NCBI RefSeq assembly: GCF_014648175.1
Contig: NZ_BMQP01000003.1
Span: 124,001-188,000 of the forward strand
From: Planobispora rosea
GTDB lineage: Bacteria; Actinomycetota; Actinomycetes; Streptosporangiales; Streptosporangiaceae
Reading direction: 5' to 3'
DNA: 64,000 bases
The notes beneath the pieces are model-generated. The model had not been told where the DNA came from. It saw nothing but the letters and a program-made list of their open reading frames with translations, and did no database searches. Positions 47,701 to 56,833 of this stretch are shown piece by piece; the first letter of the stretch is position 1, and every line of letters begins with the position of its first letter. The position numbers were made by a program, and so were the translations under genes.

Positions 47701-48898
47701 ACTTCGCACCTTCCCAGGCGAGGTTCTCCCAGATGACCGTTCCGCCCATGCCCATGCCGACGCACATCGTGGTGATGCCGTAGCGGACGTCGGGGCGCTC
47801 GCCGAACTCGCGGGCGAGCTGGGTCATCAGCCGCACGCCCGAGGAGGCGAGCGGGTGGCCGAAGGCGATCGCGCCGCCGTACGGGTTCACCCGGGAGTCG
47901 TCGTCGGCGATGCCGAAGTGCTCCAGGAAGGCCAGGACCTGGACGGCGAACGCCTCGTTGATCTCGAACAGGCCGATGTCGTCGATGGAGAGCCCGGCCA
48001 GGCGCAGCGCGCGCTCGGTGGACGGGATCGGGCCGACGCCCATGACCTCGGGGTCCACGCCCGCGAAGGCGTAGGAGACCAGGCGCATCTTCGGCGCGAG
48101 GCCCAGCTCCTCGGCGACGTCGGCGGCGGCCACGATGCAGCCGGTCGCGCCGTCGTTGATGCCGGAGGCGTTGCCCGCGGTGACCCGGCCGTGCGGCCGG
48201 AACGGGGTCTTCAGCGTGCCCAGGCCGTCCAGCGTGGTGCCGGGGCGGGGGGCCTCGTCGGCGGTGGCCAGGCCCCAGCCCTTCTCGGCGGAGCGCACGG
48301 CGACCGGGACCAGGTCGGGCTGGATCCTGCCGTCGGCGTAGGCCTTGGCGACCTTCTCCTGGGAGGCGAGGGCGAAGGCGTCCGCGCGCTCCTTGGTGAT
48401 GGTCGGGTAGCGGTCGTGCAGGTTCTCCGCGGTCATGCCCATGACCAGGGCGGAGCCGTCCACGATCTGCTCGGCCACGAACCGCGGGTTGGGGTCGACG
48501 CCCTCGCCCATCGGGTGGCGGCCCATGTGCTCGACGCCGCCGGCGATGGCCACGTCGTAGGCGCCGAAGGCGATGCCGCCCGCGACGGAGGTCACCGCGG
48601 TCATGGCGCCGGCGCACATGCGGTCGATGGCGTAACCGGGGACGCTCTTGGGCAGTCCGGCCAGGACGGCGGCGGAGCGGCCGATGGTCAGCCCCTGGTC
48701 GCCGATCTGGGTCGTGGCCGCGATGGCCACCTCGTCGACGCGCTCCGGCGGCAGGTTCGGATTACGCCGAATCAGCTCGCGGATGACGCGGATCACCAGG
48801 TCGTCGGCGCGCGTCTCGGCGTACAGGCCCTTGGGGCCCGACTTGCCGAAGGGCGTGCGCACTCCGTCGACGAATACGACGTCACGAGACGAAGGCAC
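47699..48898 (-). CDS. fadA: Acetyl-CoA acyltransferase (thiolase)
   Basis: A 399-residue thiolase. The acyl-Cys is in DRMCAGAMTAV near residue 91, the His motif is NEAFAVQ near 347-353 (NEAFA), and the second Cys region is GITTMCVGMGMGG near 378-390 with GHPLASSG near 359. The GTG at 48898 follows GAGGAG by 8 nt; a longer frame to 49093 is not supported. It is co-transcribed with fadB and performs the last, thiolytic step of beta-oxidation. Confidence 0.94.
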   Translation of the reverse strand: MPSSRDVVFVDGVRTPFGKSGPKGLYAETRADDLVIRVIRELIRRNPNLPPERVDEVAIAATTQIGDQGLTIGRSAAVLAGLPKSVPGYAIDRMCAGAMTAVTSVAGGIAFGAYDVAIAGGVEHMGRHPMGEGVDPNPRFVAEQIVDGSALVMGMTAENLHDRYPTITKERADAFALASQEKVAKAYADGRIQPDLVPVAVRSAEKGWGLATADEAPRPGTTLDGLGTLKTPFRPHGRVTAGNASGINDGATGCIVAAADVAEELGLAPKMRLVSYAFAGVDPEVMGVGPIPSTERALRLAGLSIDDIGLFEINEAFAVQVLAFLEHFGIADDDSRVNPYGGAIAFGHPLASSGVRLMTQLAREFGERPDVRYGITTMCVGMGMGGTVIWENLAWEGAK

Positions 48899-49088
48899 GG
48901 GGTTCGCTCCTCGTTGCTGGGTAGCTTCCGCACACATGCTACTGGTCAGTAACAACACTCGGTGCGAGTGGGCTGTTCCCGGCCGGAGCGGGTCCCCCGG
49001 TGCGCCTCGCCGGTTGTGCCGCGGAGTTGCGCCGGGGGGAGGTCGCGACGAAGATCGCGTGCGAGGGGAGTCGCCGTCTGGCAGACTT

Positions 49089-49102
49089 GGCAATCGCTTT
49101 CC
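49089..49102. promoter_or_regulatory. LacI-type operator at the lacI-like gene
   Basis: GGCAATCGCTTTCC matches the perfect LacI-family palindrome GGAAAGCGCTTTCC in 12 of 14 positions and lies 11 bp before the regulator's start codon, suited to autorepression. Confidence 0.6.
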
Positions 49103-49113
49103 TGGAGGTCGCC

Positions 49114-50112
49114 GTGGTCACCCTTGAGGACGTCGCCAAGCACGCGGGCGTCTCGCTCGCCACCGCGTCGCGGGTGCTCAACGGCAGCACCCGCCAGGTG
49201 GGCGCGTCCCTGCGGGCGCGGGTCGAGCTGGCCGCCGCGCAGCTCGGCTACCGGACGAACGTGGCGGCGCAGACTCTGGCGCGCGGAGCCGCCAACGTGG
49301 TCGGGCTGGTGGTCCACGACCTGGTCGACCCCTACTTCGCCGCGCTCGCCGACGGGGCGATGCGGGTGGCCGAGAGCCGCGGGCTGATGGTCATGGTCGG
49401 CACCACGCACCGCGACACCGAGCGGGAGATCGCCTACGTCTCGACCCTGAACGCCCAGCGGGTGCGCGCCGTGCTCCTCGCCGGGTCGCGGACCGCCGAC
49501 CTGCGCGCGACACGCAGGCTCCGTGAGGAGCTCGACCGCTACCGGGAGGGCGGCGGCCGGGTCGCGTGCGTCGGACAGGACCTGCTCGGCGCCGACACGG
49601 TGGCGCCCGGCAACCGGGAGGGCGCCGCCGCGCTGGCCGCCGCGCTGGCCGGGCTGGGGCACCGGCGCTTCGCCGTACTGGCCGGGCCCACCGGGCTGAT
49701 CACCGCCCGCGACCGGACGGCCGGGTTCGCCGAGGCGCTCGCCGGACTCGGCCTGCCCGCGCCGCACGTCGTGCACGGGTCCTTCGACCGGGACGGCGGC
49801 TACGCGGCGGTCGGCGAGGCGGTGAAGGCGGGCGCCACCTGCGTGTTCGCGGTCAACGACGTGATGGCGGTGGGCGCGCTCGCGGCCCTGCGCGACCGGG
49901 GGATCCGGGTGCCGGACGACGTCTCGGTCGCCGGGTTCGACGACATCGCCACGCTGCGGGACCTGGTCCCCGCCCTGTCCACCGTACGGCTCCCGCTGGC
50001 CCACATGGGCGCCCGCGCGCTGGAGCTGGCCCTCGACCCCGCCGACGAGGCGAGGGTCGAGAAGATCCCCGGCGAGGTCGTCCTCCGGGAGAGCACGCGC
50101 CGCCTGGGATGA
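49114..50112 (+). CDS. LacI-family transcriptional regulator
   Basis: A 332-residue repressor. The N-terminal HTH is VTLEDVAKHAGVSLATASRV with the hinge helix following (AAQTLARGAANVVGLVVHDL), then a periplasmic-binding-protein-like sensor domain ending in GFDDIATLRDLVPALSTVRL. The GTG at 49114 has GGAGG 5 nt upstream. A related operator precedes its own gene and a perfect one precedes the catabolic operon 8 kb away, so that operon is its probable target. The sugar effector is unknown. Confidence 0.9.
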   Translation: MVTLEDVAKHAGVSLATASRVLNGSTRQVGASLRARVELAAAQLGYRTNVAAQTLARGAANVVGLVVHDLVDPYFAALADGAMRVAESRGLMVMVGTTHRDTEREIAYVSTLNAQRVRAVLLAGSRTADLRATRRLREELDRYREGGGRVACVGQDLLGADTVAPGNREGAAALAAALAGLGHRRFAVLAGPTGLITARDRTAGFAEALAGLGLPAPHVVHGSFDRDGGYAAVGEAVKAGATCVFAVNDVMAVGALAALRDRGIRVPDDVSVAGFDDIATLRDLVPALSTVRLPLAHMGARALELALDPADEARVEKIPGEVVLRESTRRLG

Positions 50113-50188
50113 GACCCGGGTCCGTCCGCCCCGGGCCGTTGGCGATCGGTTCCGCGCGGGTCCCGGGCCCGGGGGCGAGAATCGAACC

Positions 50189-53100
50189 ATGCGCTTCGAG
50201 GTGCTGGGCCCCGTCCGGCTGGCAGGCGAGGACGGCGAGCCCGTCGAGGTTCCCGGGCGGGGACTGCGCGCGCTGCTGGTCGCGCTCCTGACCGAGCCCG
50301 GCGCGACGGTCTCCGTGGAACGTCTGATCGACGTCCTGTACGGCGAGCGCCCCCCGCCCGGCGCCCAGCGCTCCCTGCACTCCCAGATCTCCCGGCTCCG
50401 CAGGCTCGGCGTCGCGGTCGAGCTGCTCCCGTCCGGCTACCGGATCGCGGCCCGGCCCGAGGACGTCGACGCGCACCGGTTCGAGCGGCTGGCGCGGGAG
50501 GGACGGCGCGCGCTGGCCGCGGGTGAGCACCGCAGGGCGCTCGCCCTCCTGCAGGAGGCACTGGGGCTGTGGCGCGGGCCGGCGCCCGAGCCGCTGGCCG
50601 GGCGCCTGGAGGAGCTGCGGCTCGGCGCCATGGAGGACCGGTTCGAGGCGGGCGGCGGCTCGGTCGCCGAGATGCGGGAGCTGCTGGCCGGGCACCCGCT
50701 CCGGGAACGGCTGTGCGGGCTGCTCATGCGGGCCCTGCGGGCGGAGGGGCGGCAGGCCGAGGCGCTGGCCGTCTTCGAGGAGACCCGGCGTGTGCTCGCC
50801 GAGGAACTGGGCGCCGACCCCTCACCCGGCCTGGCCGGGACGCACCTGGAGATCCTGCGCGGGACCGGACCGGCCGGGGAGCCGGCCGGGGAGCCGGCCG
50901 GGGAGCCGGTCAGGCGCGGCGTCCGGGCCCAGCTCACCAGTTTCGTGGGGCGGCGGGAGGACGTCCTGCGCATCCGCGGGCTGCTACGGGAGCGGCGGCT
51001 GGTCACCCTCACCGGCCCCGGAGGGGTGGGCAAGACCCGGCTCGCGGCCGAGACGGCCGCCGGGCTCGACGGAGAGGTGTGCTTCGCCGAGCTGGCCCAC
51101 CTGGGCGACGGCCGCGACCTGCCGCGGATGCTGCTCGGGGAGCTCGGCGTCCGGGAGACCGCGCTCCGCGTGACTTACGCCCCCGAGCCGGAGGAGCGGC
51201 TGGTCGCCGCGCTGACCGGCCGTGACCTGGTGCTGGTCCTGGACAACTGCGAGCACATCGTGGAGGACACCGCCCGCCTGGCCGACCGGCTGCTCACGGC
51301 CTGTCCCGGGGTGCGGGTGCTGGCGACCGGCCGCGAACCGCTCGGGATCACCGGAGAGCTGCTGTTCCCCGTGCACCCGCTCGCGGAGGACCTCGCCCTG
51401 CGTCTGCTGCGGGACCGGGCGGCGGCCGTACGGCCCGACTTCGACGCCGGAAGCACCGCAAGCCCCGGGGAGGCCGGACGTTCCGGGGGATCCGGACGCT
51501 CTGGGCGCTTCGGGAACGGAGGGGACTCGGGGAACGCCGGAGCCTCGGGGGAGGAGGCCCTGCTGCGGATCTGCCGGGCTCTGGACGGGCTGCCCCTGGC
51601 GATCGAGCTGGCCGCGGCCCGGCTCCGCTCGATGGACGCCGCGGAGGTCGCCGACCGGCTGGACGACCGGTTCCGGCTGTTCACCGGCGGCAGCCGTACG
51701 GCGCTGCCCAGGCACCGCACGCTCCGCGCGGTCGTGGCGTGGAGCTGGGACCTGCTGGAGGAGCCGGAGCGGGTGTTCGCGCGGCGGTTCGCGGTGTTCG
51801 CCCGCGACGCCACGCTGGAGGCGGCCGAACAGGTCTGCGGGGGCGGCGCGGATCGCCTGGGCGGCCGGGACGCCCTCGACCTGCTGGCCGCGCTCGTGGA
51901 CAAGTCACTGATCGAGGTCGCCGGAGGCCGCTACCGGATGCTGGAGACGATCCGGGCCTTCTGCGCCGAGCGCCTGGCCGAGTCCGGCGAGGAGGAACGG
52001 GTCCGCGCGGCCCACGCCGGGTACCTCACCGCGCTCGCCGAGCGGGCCGCCCCGGAGCTGCACGGCCGGGACCAGCTCGTCTGGCTGCGGAGGCTGGAGG
52101 CCGAGGAGGACGAGATCCGTGCCGCGCTCCATCGGGCCACCGAGGCCGGGCGGGGCGGCCGGGCGCTGCGGCTGCTCGCCCCGCTGTGGTGGTACTGGAT
52201 GTTGCGCGGCATGCGGATGGAGGGCCGGGCGTTCGCGGAGAGGGTCCTCGCCGTGGTCGGCCGGACGCCGCCGCCCGGCTTGGAGGAGGAGTACGTCATG
52301 TGCGTGCTCTCCGTGGCGATCGTGAACACCTCGGACCGGAGCATGATCGATCAGGCGGAGCGGCTCGCCCGGGCCCTGCCGTCCCGGCCCCGGCATCCGA
52401 TGCTGCTCGTGATCAGCTCGCTCGTCACCATCGCCCGGGGGACGTACGGGGTGGCCGGTCAGGACGTCCTGCGGGCCACCACCAGCTCCGATCCGTGGAC
52501 CCGTGCGATGGCCCAGCTGATCCTCGGGTTCGTCCGGCTGAGCTCCGGCCGGGTGGCGGAGGCCGAGGAGGAGTTCGCCCGCTCTCTGGAGGGGTTCACC
52601 GGCCGGGGCGACCGGTGGGGCATGGCCCAGGCGCTGCTGTCGATCTCCGAGCCGCAGGGCTGGCGGGGCGAGCACCGCGAGGCCGTGGCGACCGTCGAGC
52701 GGGCCATGGACCTGATCGAGGAGCTCGGCTCGCCCGAGGACCGGGCCCTGCTGCTGTGCAGCCGGGCCGCCGAACGGCTGCGCACCGGTGACGCCGGGGC
52801 CGTCGCGGACGCCGCGGCCGACTGCGCGGAGGCCGCCGCGATCGCCCGCGGGCTCGACATCCCCGAGGTCTGGGTCGCGGTCCGGCTCGGCCTGGCGGGC
52901 GTGGCCCGCCGGAACGGCCGGACGGAGGAGGCCGGCGAGCTCTACGAGCTGGCCCTGGCGGGGTGCGAGCCGCACTGGGGCGGGGTGGAGCAGGCGCGGG
53001 CGCGGGCCCTGGCCGGCCTCGGGCGGGTCGCGGAGAGCCGGGGCGACCTCGGGGCCTCGCTGCGGTACCGCCGGGAGGCGTTCCGCGTCGCCGCCGGCGC

Positions 53101-53422
53101 CGGGGACCGGCCGTCCGCGGCGGCGGCCGTCGAGGGGCTGGCGAGCTGGGCGCTGGCCTGCGGGGACGCGGAGCGGTCGGCGTTCCTGCTGGGGGCGGCG
53201 TGCGCGCTGCGCGGGCTGGCGGTCTGTGACGTCGAGGTGCGGGAGACGGGCGGTCGCGCGCGGGCCGTACTGGGTGATCGCGGATACCGTGCGGCCTACG
53301 ACGAGGGCGCGGGGATGGCCGGTGACGCGGCGCTCACCGCGGTGACCCGGTGGTTGTCAGCGCCGGGTCGGCTCGCGGTGAGCGCCCTCGCGCACCGTGG
53401 AGGGCATGACACAGAATCCTGA
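50189..53422 (+). CDS. AfsR/SARP-type regulator with NB-ARC and TPR domains
   Basis: A 1077-residue transcriptional regulator. An OmpR-type winged helix (1-90, MRFEVLGPVRL start) and a BTAD domain (95-230) make the SARP part. An NTPase of the NB-ARC/STAND type follows, with P-loop LTGPGGVGKTRLA near 271 and LVLVLDNCEHI near 346. The C-terminal half is helical TPR-like repeats. GEPAGEPAGEP repeats and a Gly/Ser insert (near 425-450) are low-complexity linkers. SARPs activate secondary metabolite genes; the P450 gene overlaps its end by 17 nt, so it likely controls that pair. Confidence 0.88.
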   Translation: MRFEVLGPVRLAGEDGEPVEVPGRGLRALLVALLTEPGATVSVERLIDVLYGERPPPGAQRSLHSQISRLRRLGVAVELLPSGYRIAARPEDVDAHRFERLAREGRRALAAGEHRRALALLQEALGLWRGPAPEPLAGRLEELRLGAMEDRFEAGGGSVAEMRELLAGHPLRERLCGLLMRALRAEGRQAEALAVFEETRRVLAEELGADPSPGLAGTHLEILRGTGPAGEPAGEPAGEPVRRGVRAQLTSFVGRREDVLRIRGLLRERRLVTLTGPGGVGKTRLAAETAAGLDGEVCFAELAHLGDGRDLPRMLLGELGVRETALRVTYAPEPEERLVAALTGRDLVLVLDNCEHIVEDTARLADRLLTACPGVRVLATGREPLGITGELLFPVHPLAEDLALRLLRDRAAAVRPDFDAGSTASPGEAGRSGGSGRSGRFGNGGDSGNAGASGEEALLRICRALDGLPLAIELAAARLRSMDAAEVADRLDDRFRLFTGGSRTALPRHRTLRAVVAWSWDLLEEPERVFARRFAVFARDATLEAAEQVCGGGADRLGGRDALDLLAALVDKSLIEVAGGRYRMLETIRAFCAERLAESGEEERVRAAHAGYLTALAERAAPELHGRDQLVWLRRLEAEEDEIRAALHRATEAGRGGRALRLLAPLWWYWMLRGMRMEGRAFAERVLAVVGRTPPPGLEEEYVMCVLSVAIVNTSDRSMIDQAERLARALPSRPRHPMLLVISSLVTIARGTYGVAGQDVLRATTSSDPWTRAMAQLILGFVRLSSGRVAEAEEEFARSLEGFTGRGDRWGMAQALLSISEPQGWRGEHREAVATVERAMDLIEELGSPEDRALLLCSRAAERLRTGDAGAVADAAADCAEAAAIARGLDIPEVWVAVRLGLAGVARRNGRTEEAGELYELALAGCEPHWGGVEQARARALAGLGRVAESRGDLGASLRYRREAFRVAAGAGDRPSAAAAVEGLASWALACGDAERSAFLLGAACALRGLAVCDVEVRETGGRARAVLGDRGYRAAYDEGAGMAGDAALTAVTRWLSAPGRLAVSALAHRGGHDTES

Positions 53423-54593
53423 GATCTCTGGCCTGCCCGAAGTGCCGCTCAGGCGGACCTGCCCGTTCGACCCGCCCCCCGGCCTGGCCGAGCTGCGCGC
53501 CACCAGCCCGGTCACCCGGCGCGTCATGCCGCTCGACGGCACCGAGCTCTGGCTGGTCACCAACCATGACCTGGTCCGCCGGATGCTCGCCGACCCCCGG
53601 TGGAGCTCCTCGCTGGACGGCGGCCTCAGCCCGGAGCAGCCCCTGCACGTGGCGGAGCCGGAGCCCGGGATGTTCATCAGCATGGACGCCCCGGAGCACG
53701 GCCGCTACCGGCGCATGCTCACCGCCCACTTCACCGTCCAGCGGATGAACCGGCTCCGCCCCCGGATCGAGCAGATCGTCGCCGAGCGGCTGGACGCGAT
53801 GGAGCGCCTGCCCCGCCCGGTGGACCTGGTCGCCGAGTTCGCGCTGCCGGTGCCGTCCCTGGTCATCTGCGAGCTGCTCGGTATGCCGTACGAGGACCGG
53901 GCCGAGTTCCAGGAGGCCGCCCGCGTGATCGTCGCCACGGGTGCCTCGCCCGAGGAGGCCGACGCCGCCGTGGGCCGGCTCGCCGCCCATCTGGGGAAGC
54001 TGATCGCCGCCAAGCGGGCCGAGCCGGATGACGCGCTGATCAGCGGGCTCATCCGCGAGGGGACCCTCACCGACGGGGAACTGGTCCAGATCTCGATGCT
54101 GCTGCTGGTCGCCGGGCACGAGACGACGGCCAACATGCTCGGTCTCGGGACGCTGCTGCTGTTCCACCACCCCGACCAGCTCGCCCTGGTCCGGGAGGGA
54201 GCCCCGGGCGCCGCCGACGAGCTGCTGCGGTACCTGTCGATCGTCGACCTGGTGATGTTCCGCGGGGCGAAGGAGGACCTCACACTGGGCGGACAGGAGA
54301 TCAGGGCGGGGGAGTTCGCCCTGGCCTCGCTCTCGGCGGCCAACCGCGACCCGGCGCTCTGCGAGGACCCCGACAGGCTCGACGTCACCCGTCCCAAGAC
54401 CGCGCACGTCGCGCTGGGTTACGGCCCGCACCAGTGCCTGGGGCAGAACCTCGCCAGGCTGGAGTTGGAGATCGCCCTGCAGGCGCTGCTGCGGCGCTTT
54501 CCCGGGCTGCGGGCGGCCGTACCGCTGGAGGAGGTCCCGGTCCGGGAGAACGCGGCCATCCACGGCCTGCACAGTCTCCCGGTGACCTGGTGA
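53406..54593 (+). CDS. Cytochrome P450
   Basis: A 395-residue class I bacterial P450. The I-helix oxygen motif is AGHETTANM near 238, the ExxR is ELLRY near 274, and the heme loop GYGPHQCLGQ near 338 carries the axial Cys; the usual Phe seven residues before the Cys is Tyr. The ATG at 53406 follows GGAGG. It is coupled to the ferredoxin gene by a GTGA overlap. Substrate unknown; sequence style is CYP105/CYP107-like. Confidence 0.92.
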   Translation: MTQNPEISGLPEVPLRRTCPFDPPPGLAELRATSPVTRRVMPLDGTELWLVTNHDLVRRMLADPRWSSSLDGGLSPEQPLHVAEPEPGMFISMDAPEHGRYRRMLTAHFTVQRMNRLRPRIEQIVAERLDAMERLPRPVDLVAEFALPVPSLVICELLGMPYEDRAEFQEAARVIVATGASPEEADAAVGRLAAHLGKLIAAKRAEPDDALISGLIREGTLTDGELVQISMLLLVAGHETTANMLGLGTLLLFHHPDQLALVREGAPGAADELLRYLSIVDLVMFRGAKEDLTLGGQEIRAGEFALASLSAANRDPALCEDPDRLDVTRPKTAHVALGYGPHQCLGQNLARLELEIALQALLRRFPGLRAAVPLEEVPVRENAAIHGLHSLPVTW

Positions 54594-54847
54594 GCGCCAC
54601 GGGCGGCACCAGCGGCGTCGGCAGCGCCGACCGCACCGGCGACACCGTCGCCGCCGTGAGCGTCACGGTGAACCGGGAGAGCTGCTGCGGCGCCGGTCAG
54701 TGCGTGCTGGCCGCGCCCGAGGTCTTCGCGCAGAGCGAGGAGGACGGGCTCGTGGTCCTGCTGGACCCGAGCCCGCCCGCGGAGCTGCGCGACGCCGTGC
54801 GCAGGGCGGCGTCGCACTGCCCGACCCGGAGCGTCAGCGCGCGATGA
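54590..54847 (+). CDS. [3Fe-4S] ferredoxin for the P450
   Basis: An 85-residue ferredoxin with VNRESCCGAGQCVLAAPEVF and SHCPTRS, giving the C-x5-C...C-P pattern of P450-partner [3Fe-4S] ferredoxins. The GTG at 54590 overlaps the P450 stop; a GTG at 54656 would give the usual 63-residue length, so the first 22 residues may be extra. It delivers electrons to the P450. Its last 14 bp overlap the convergent isomerase gene. Confidence 0.88.
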   Translation: MSATGGTSGVGSADRTGDTVAAVSVTVNRESCCGAGQCVLAAPEVFAQSEEDGLVVLLDPSPPAELRDAVRRAASHCPTRSVSAR

Positions 54848-55703
54848 GCTCGCCGAACCGCGCCTTGATCCGGGCCAGGACCTCGTCGGGGTCGGCGGCC
54901 CACACGTCGGCGTTGAAGATCTCCACCTCGATGTCCCCGGTGTAGCCCGCGGCGGTCACGGCCTCGGTCAGGGACGTGAAGTCGATCACGCCGTCGCCCA
55001 TCACGCCCCGGCCGAGCAGCGCGTTGGCCGGGATCGGGTGGAGGAAGTCGCACACCTGGTAGGAGGCGATCCGGTGGCCGGCCCGGGCGATCTGCGCCAG
55101 GACGTTCGGGTCCCACCACACGTGGAAGGTGTCCACGACCACCCCGACCTGCTCGGAGGGGTGCGGCTCCGCCAGGTCGAGCGCCTGCTCCAGAGTGGAC
55201 AGCACCGCCCGGTCCGCGCAGTACATCGGGTGGAGCGGCTCCAGCGCCAGCCGCACGCCGCGCTCGCCCGCGTACGGGGCCAGCACGGCCAGCGCCTCGG
55301 CGACCCGTTCCCGGGCCCCGGCCAGGTCCCGGTCGATCCCCCGCTCGCCGCTGCCCAGCGGCTCGTCCGGCACCACGCCGGGCAGCCCGCCGACCACCAT
55401 GACGAGGCAGCCGGCCTCCAGCGCGGCCGCCTCGTCGATCGCCCTGCGGTTGTCGTCGAGCGACTCCGCGCTGCCGGAGGTGAGGAAGCCGCCCCGGCAG
55501 AGGGACGAGACCCGCAGCCCGGCGTCCCGCACCAGTTTCGCGGTCTCCTCCAGGCCCTGCCGGGCGACGTCCTGCCGCCACAGGCCGATGGCCTCGACGC
55601 CGTGCCGCACGCACCCGTCGACGGCCTCGGCCACCGACCACCGCTTCGTGGTCCACTGGTTCAGCGAGAACCGGCGCGCGCTCACCGCGCTCGCCGCGCT
55701 CAC
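54834..55703 (-). CDS. Sugar phosphate isomerase/epimerase (TIM barrel)
   Basis: A 289-residue AP-endonuclease-2-type TIM barrel of the xylose-isomerase-like family. Metal-ligand positions are seen in LALEPLHPM near 158, VVVDTFHVWWDP near 194 and the final Glu in DIEVEIFN near 259. The GTG start overlaps the stop of the preceding gene by 4 nt. It is the last of a three-gene catabolic operon under a LacI-type operator. It may isomerise an inosose or keto-sugar, but the substrate is not certain. Confidence 0.86.
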   Translation of the reverse strand: MSAASAVSARRFSLNQWTTKRWSVAEAVDGCVRHGVEAIGLWRQDVARQGLEETAKLVRDAGLRVSSLCRGGFLTSGSAESLDDNRRAIDEAAALEAGCLVMVVGGLPGVVPDEPLGSGERGIDRDLAGARERVAEALAVLAPYAGERGVRLALEPLHPMYCADRAVLSTLEQALDLAEPHPSEQVGVVVDTFHVWWDPNVLAQIARAGHRIASYQVCDFLHPIPANALLGRGVMGDGVIDFTSLTEAVTAAGYTGDIEVEIFNADVWAADPDEVLARIKARFGELIAR

Positions 55704-56833
55704 AGGCCGTTCACCGCCAGCAGCGACCGCATCCGGTGGACGGCCAGCTCGGGGTCGGACAGCAGGCCGGCGGCGTCCGCCAGGCGGAACACCTCGGCCA
55801 GGTGCGGCAGGGACCGGCTCGCCTGCGCGCCGTTGACCATGGCGAAGGCGTCCTGGTGGCCGTTGAGCCAGGCCAGGAAGACGATGCCGGTCTTGTAGTT
55901 GTACGTCGGCGTCTCGAAGATCTTCCGCGAGAGCGGGACCGTCGGCGCCATGATCTCCTCGTAGCGGGCGAGGTCCCCGGCGTCGAGCGCGGCCAGGGCC
56001 GCCGCGGCGGCGGGGGCGATCGCGTCGAAGATGCCCAGCAGCGCGTGGCTGCCCGAGGCGATCAGCGACGGGTAGTTGAAGTCGTCGCCGGTGTAGAGCT
56101 TGACCCCCTCGGGCAGCGCCGCGCGCAGCCCGATCTCGTGGTCGGCGTCCAGCAGCGAGACCTTGACCCCGTCCACCGTCGGCGCGTGCTCGCGGATCAG
56201 CTCCAGGAACGACGCGGTGGCCTCGGCCACGTCCCGCGAGCCCCAGTAGCCCGCCAGCTGCGGGTCGAACATCTCACCCAGCCAGTGCAGGATCACCGGC
56301 CGGTCGACCGCGGACAGCAGCTTGCCGTAGACCGTGTGGTAGTCCTCCGGGCCGCGGGCGATCCGGGCGAGCTGGCGGCTGGCCATGACGATGACCCCGG
56401 CGCCCGCCTGCCGCACGGTCTCGATCTGCTCGGTGTAGGCGGCCACGACCTCGTCGAGGGTCCCGGCGTCCGGCGCGTGGTCGGTGCCCGCGCCGCAGGC
56501 CACCAGCGTGGCCGGGTCGCCGAACTCCGCGGCCTCGGCCGCGCTGCGGCGGATCAGCTCGCTCGTCGCCGCCCAGTCCAGGCCCATGTTGCGCTGGGCG
56601 GTGTCCATGGCGTCGGCCACGCGCAGGCCGTGCCACCACAGGTGGCGGCGGAAGCGCAGGGTCGCCTCCCAGTCGACGGCCGCGGGGGAGCCGGGGGTGT
56701 TGTCACCGAGCGGGTCGGCGACGACGTGCGCGGCGGCGTAGACGATCCGGCTCCGCGGCGGACCGGTGGGCCGCTCCCACGCCACCGGCTCGCGCAGCGT
56801 GTACTCCCCGCCGGGGAGCGCGATCCGGGTCAC
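55700..56833 (-). CDS. Dihydrodipicolinate-synthase-like aldolase (DUF993 family)
   Basis: A 377-residue protein of the DUF993 group, a distant relative of DapA-type aldolases. VYAAAHVVADPLG near 31 and GVKLYTGDDFNYPSLIASG near 250-268 are typical; TGDDFNY may hold the pocket. The middle gene of an operon, it overlaps both neighbours by 4 nt. It probably cleaves an oxidised sugar-derived keto acid. Exact reaction unknown. Confidence 0.82.
   Translation of the reverse strand: MTRIALPGGEYTLREPVAWERPTGPPRSRIVYAAAHVVADPLGDNTPGSPAAVDWEATLRFRRHLWWHGLRVADAMDTAQRNMGLDWAATSELIRRSAAEAAEFGDPATLVACGAGTDHAPDAGTLDEVVAAYTEQIETVRQAGAGVIVMASRQLARIARGPEDYHTVYGKLLSAVDRPVILHWLGEMFDPQLAGYWGSRDVAEATASFLELIREHAPTVDGVKVSLLDADHEIGLRAALPEGVKLYTGDDFNYPSLIASGSHALLGIFDAIAPAAAAALAALDAGDLARYEEIMAPTVPLSRKIFETPTYNYKTGIVFLAWLNGHQDAFAMVNGAQASRSLPHLAEVFRLADAAGLLSDPELAVHRMRSLLAVNGL

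Noticed and set aside
50165-50200. T-arm-like sequence (GGTTCGATTCTC on the minus strand), considered as a tRNA
   Set aside because: The flanks do not form a 5-bp T-stem and no anticodon arm follows; it covers the SARP gene start.
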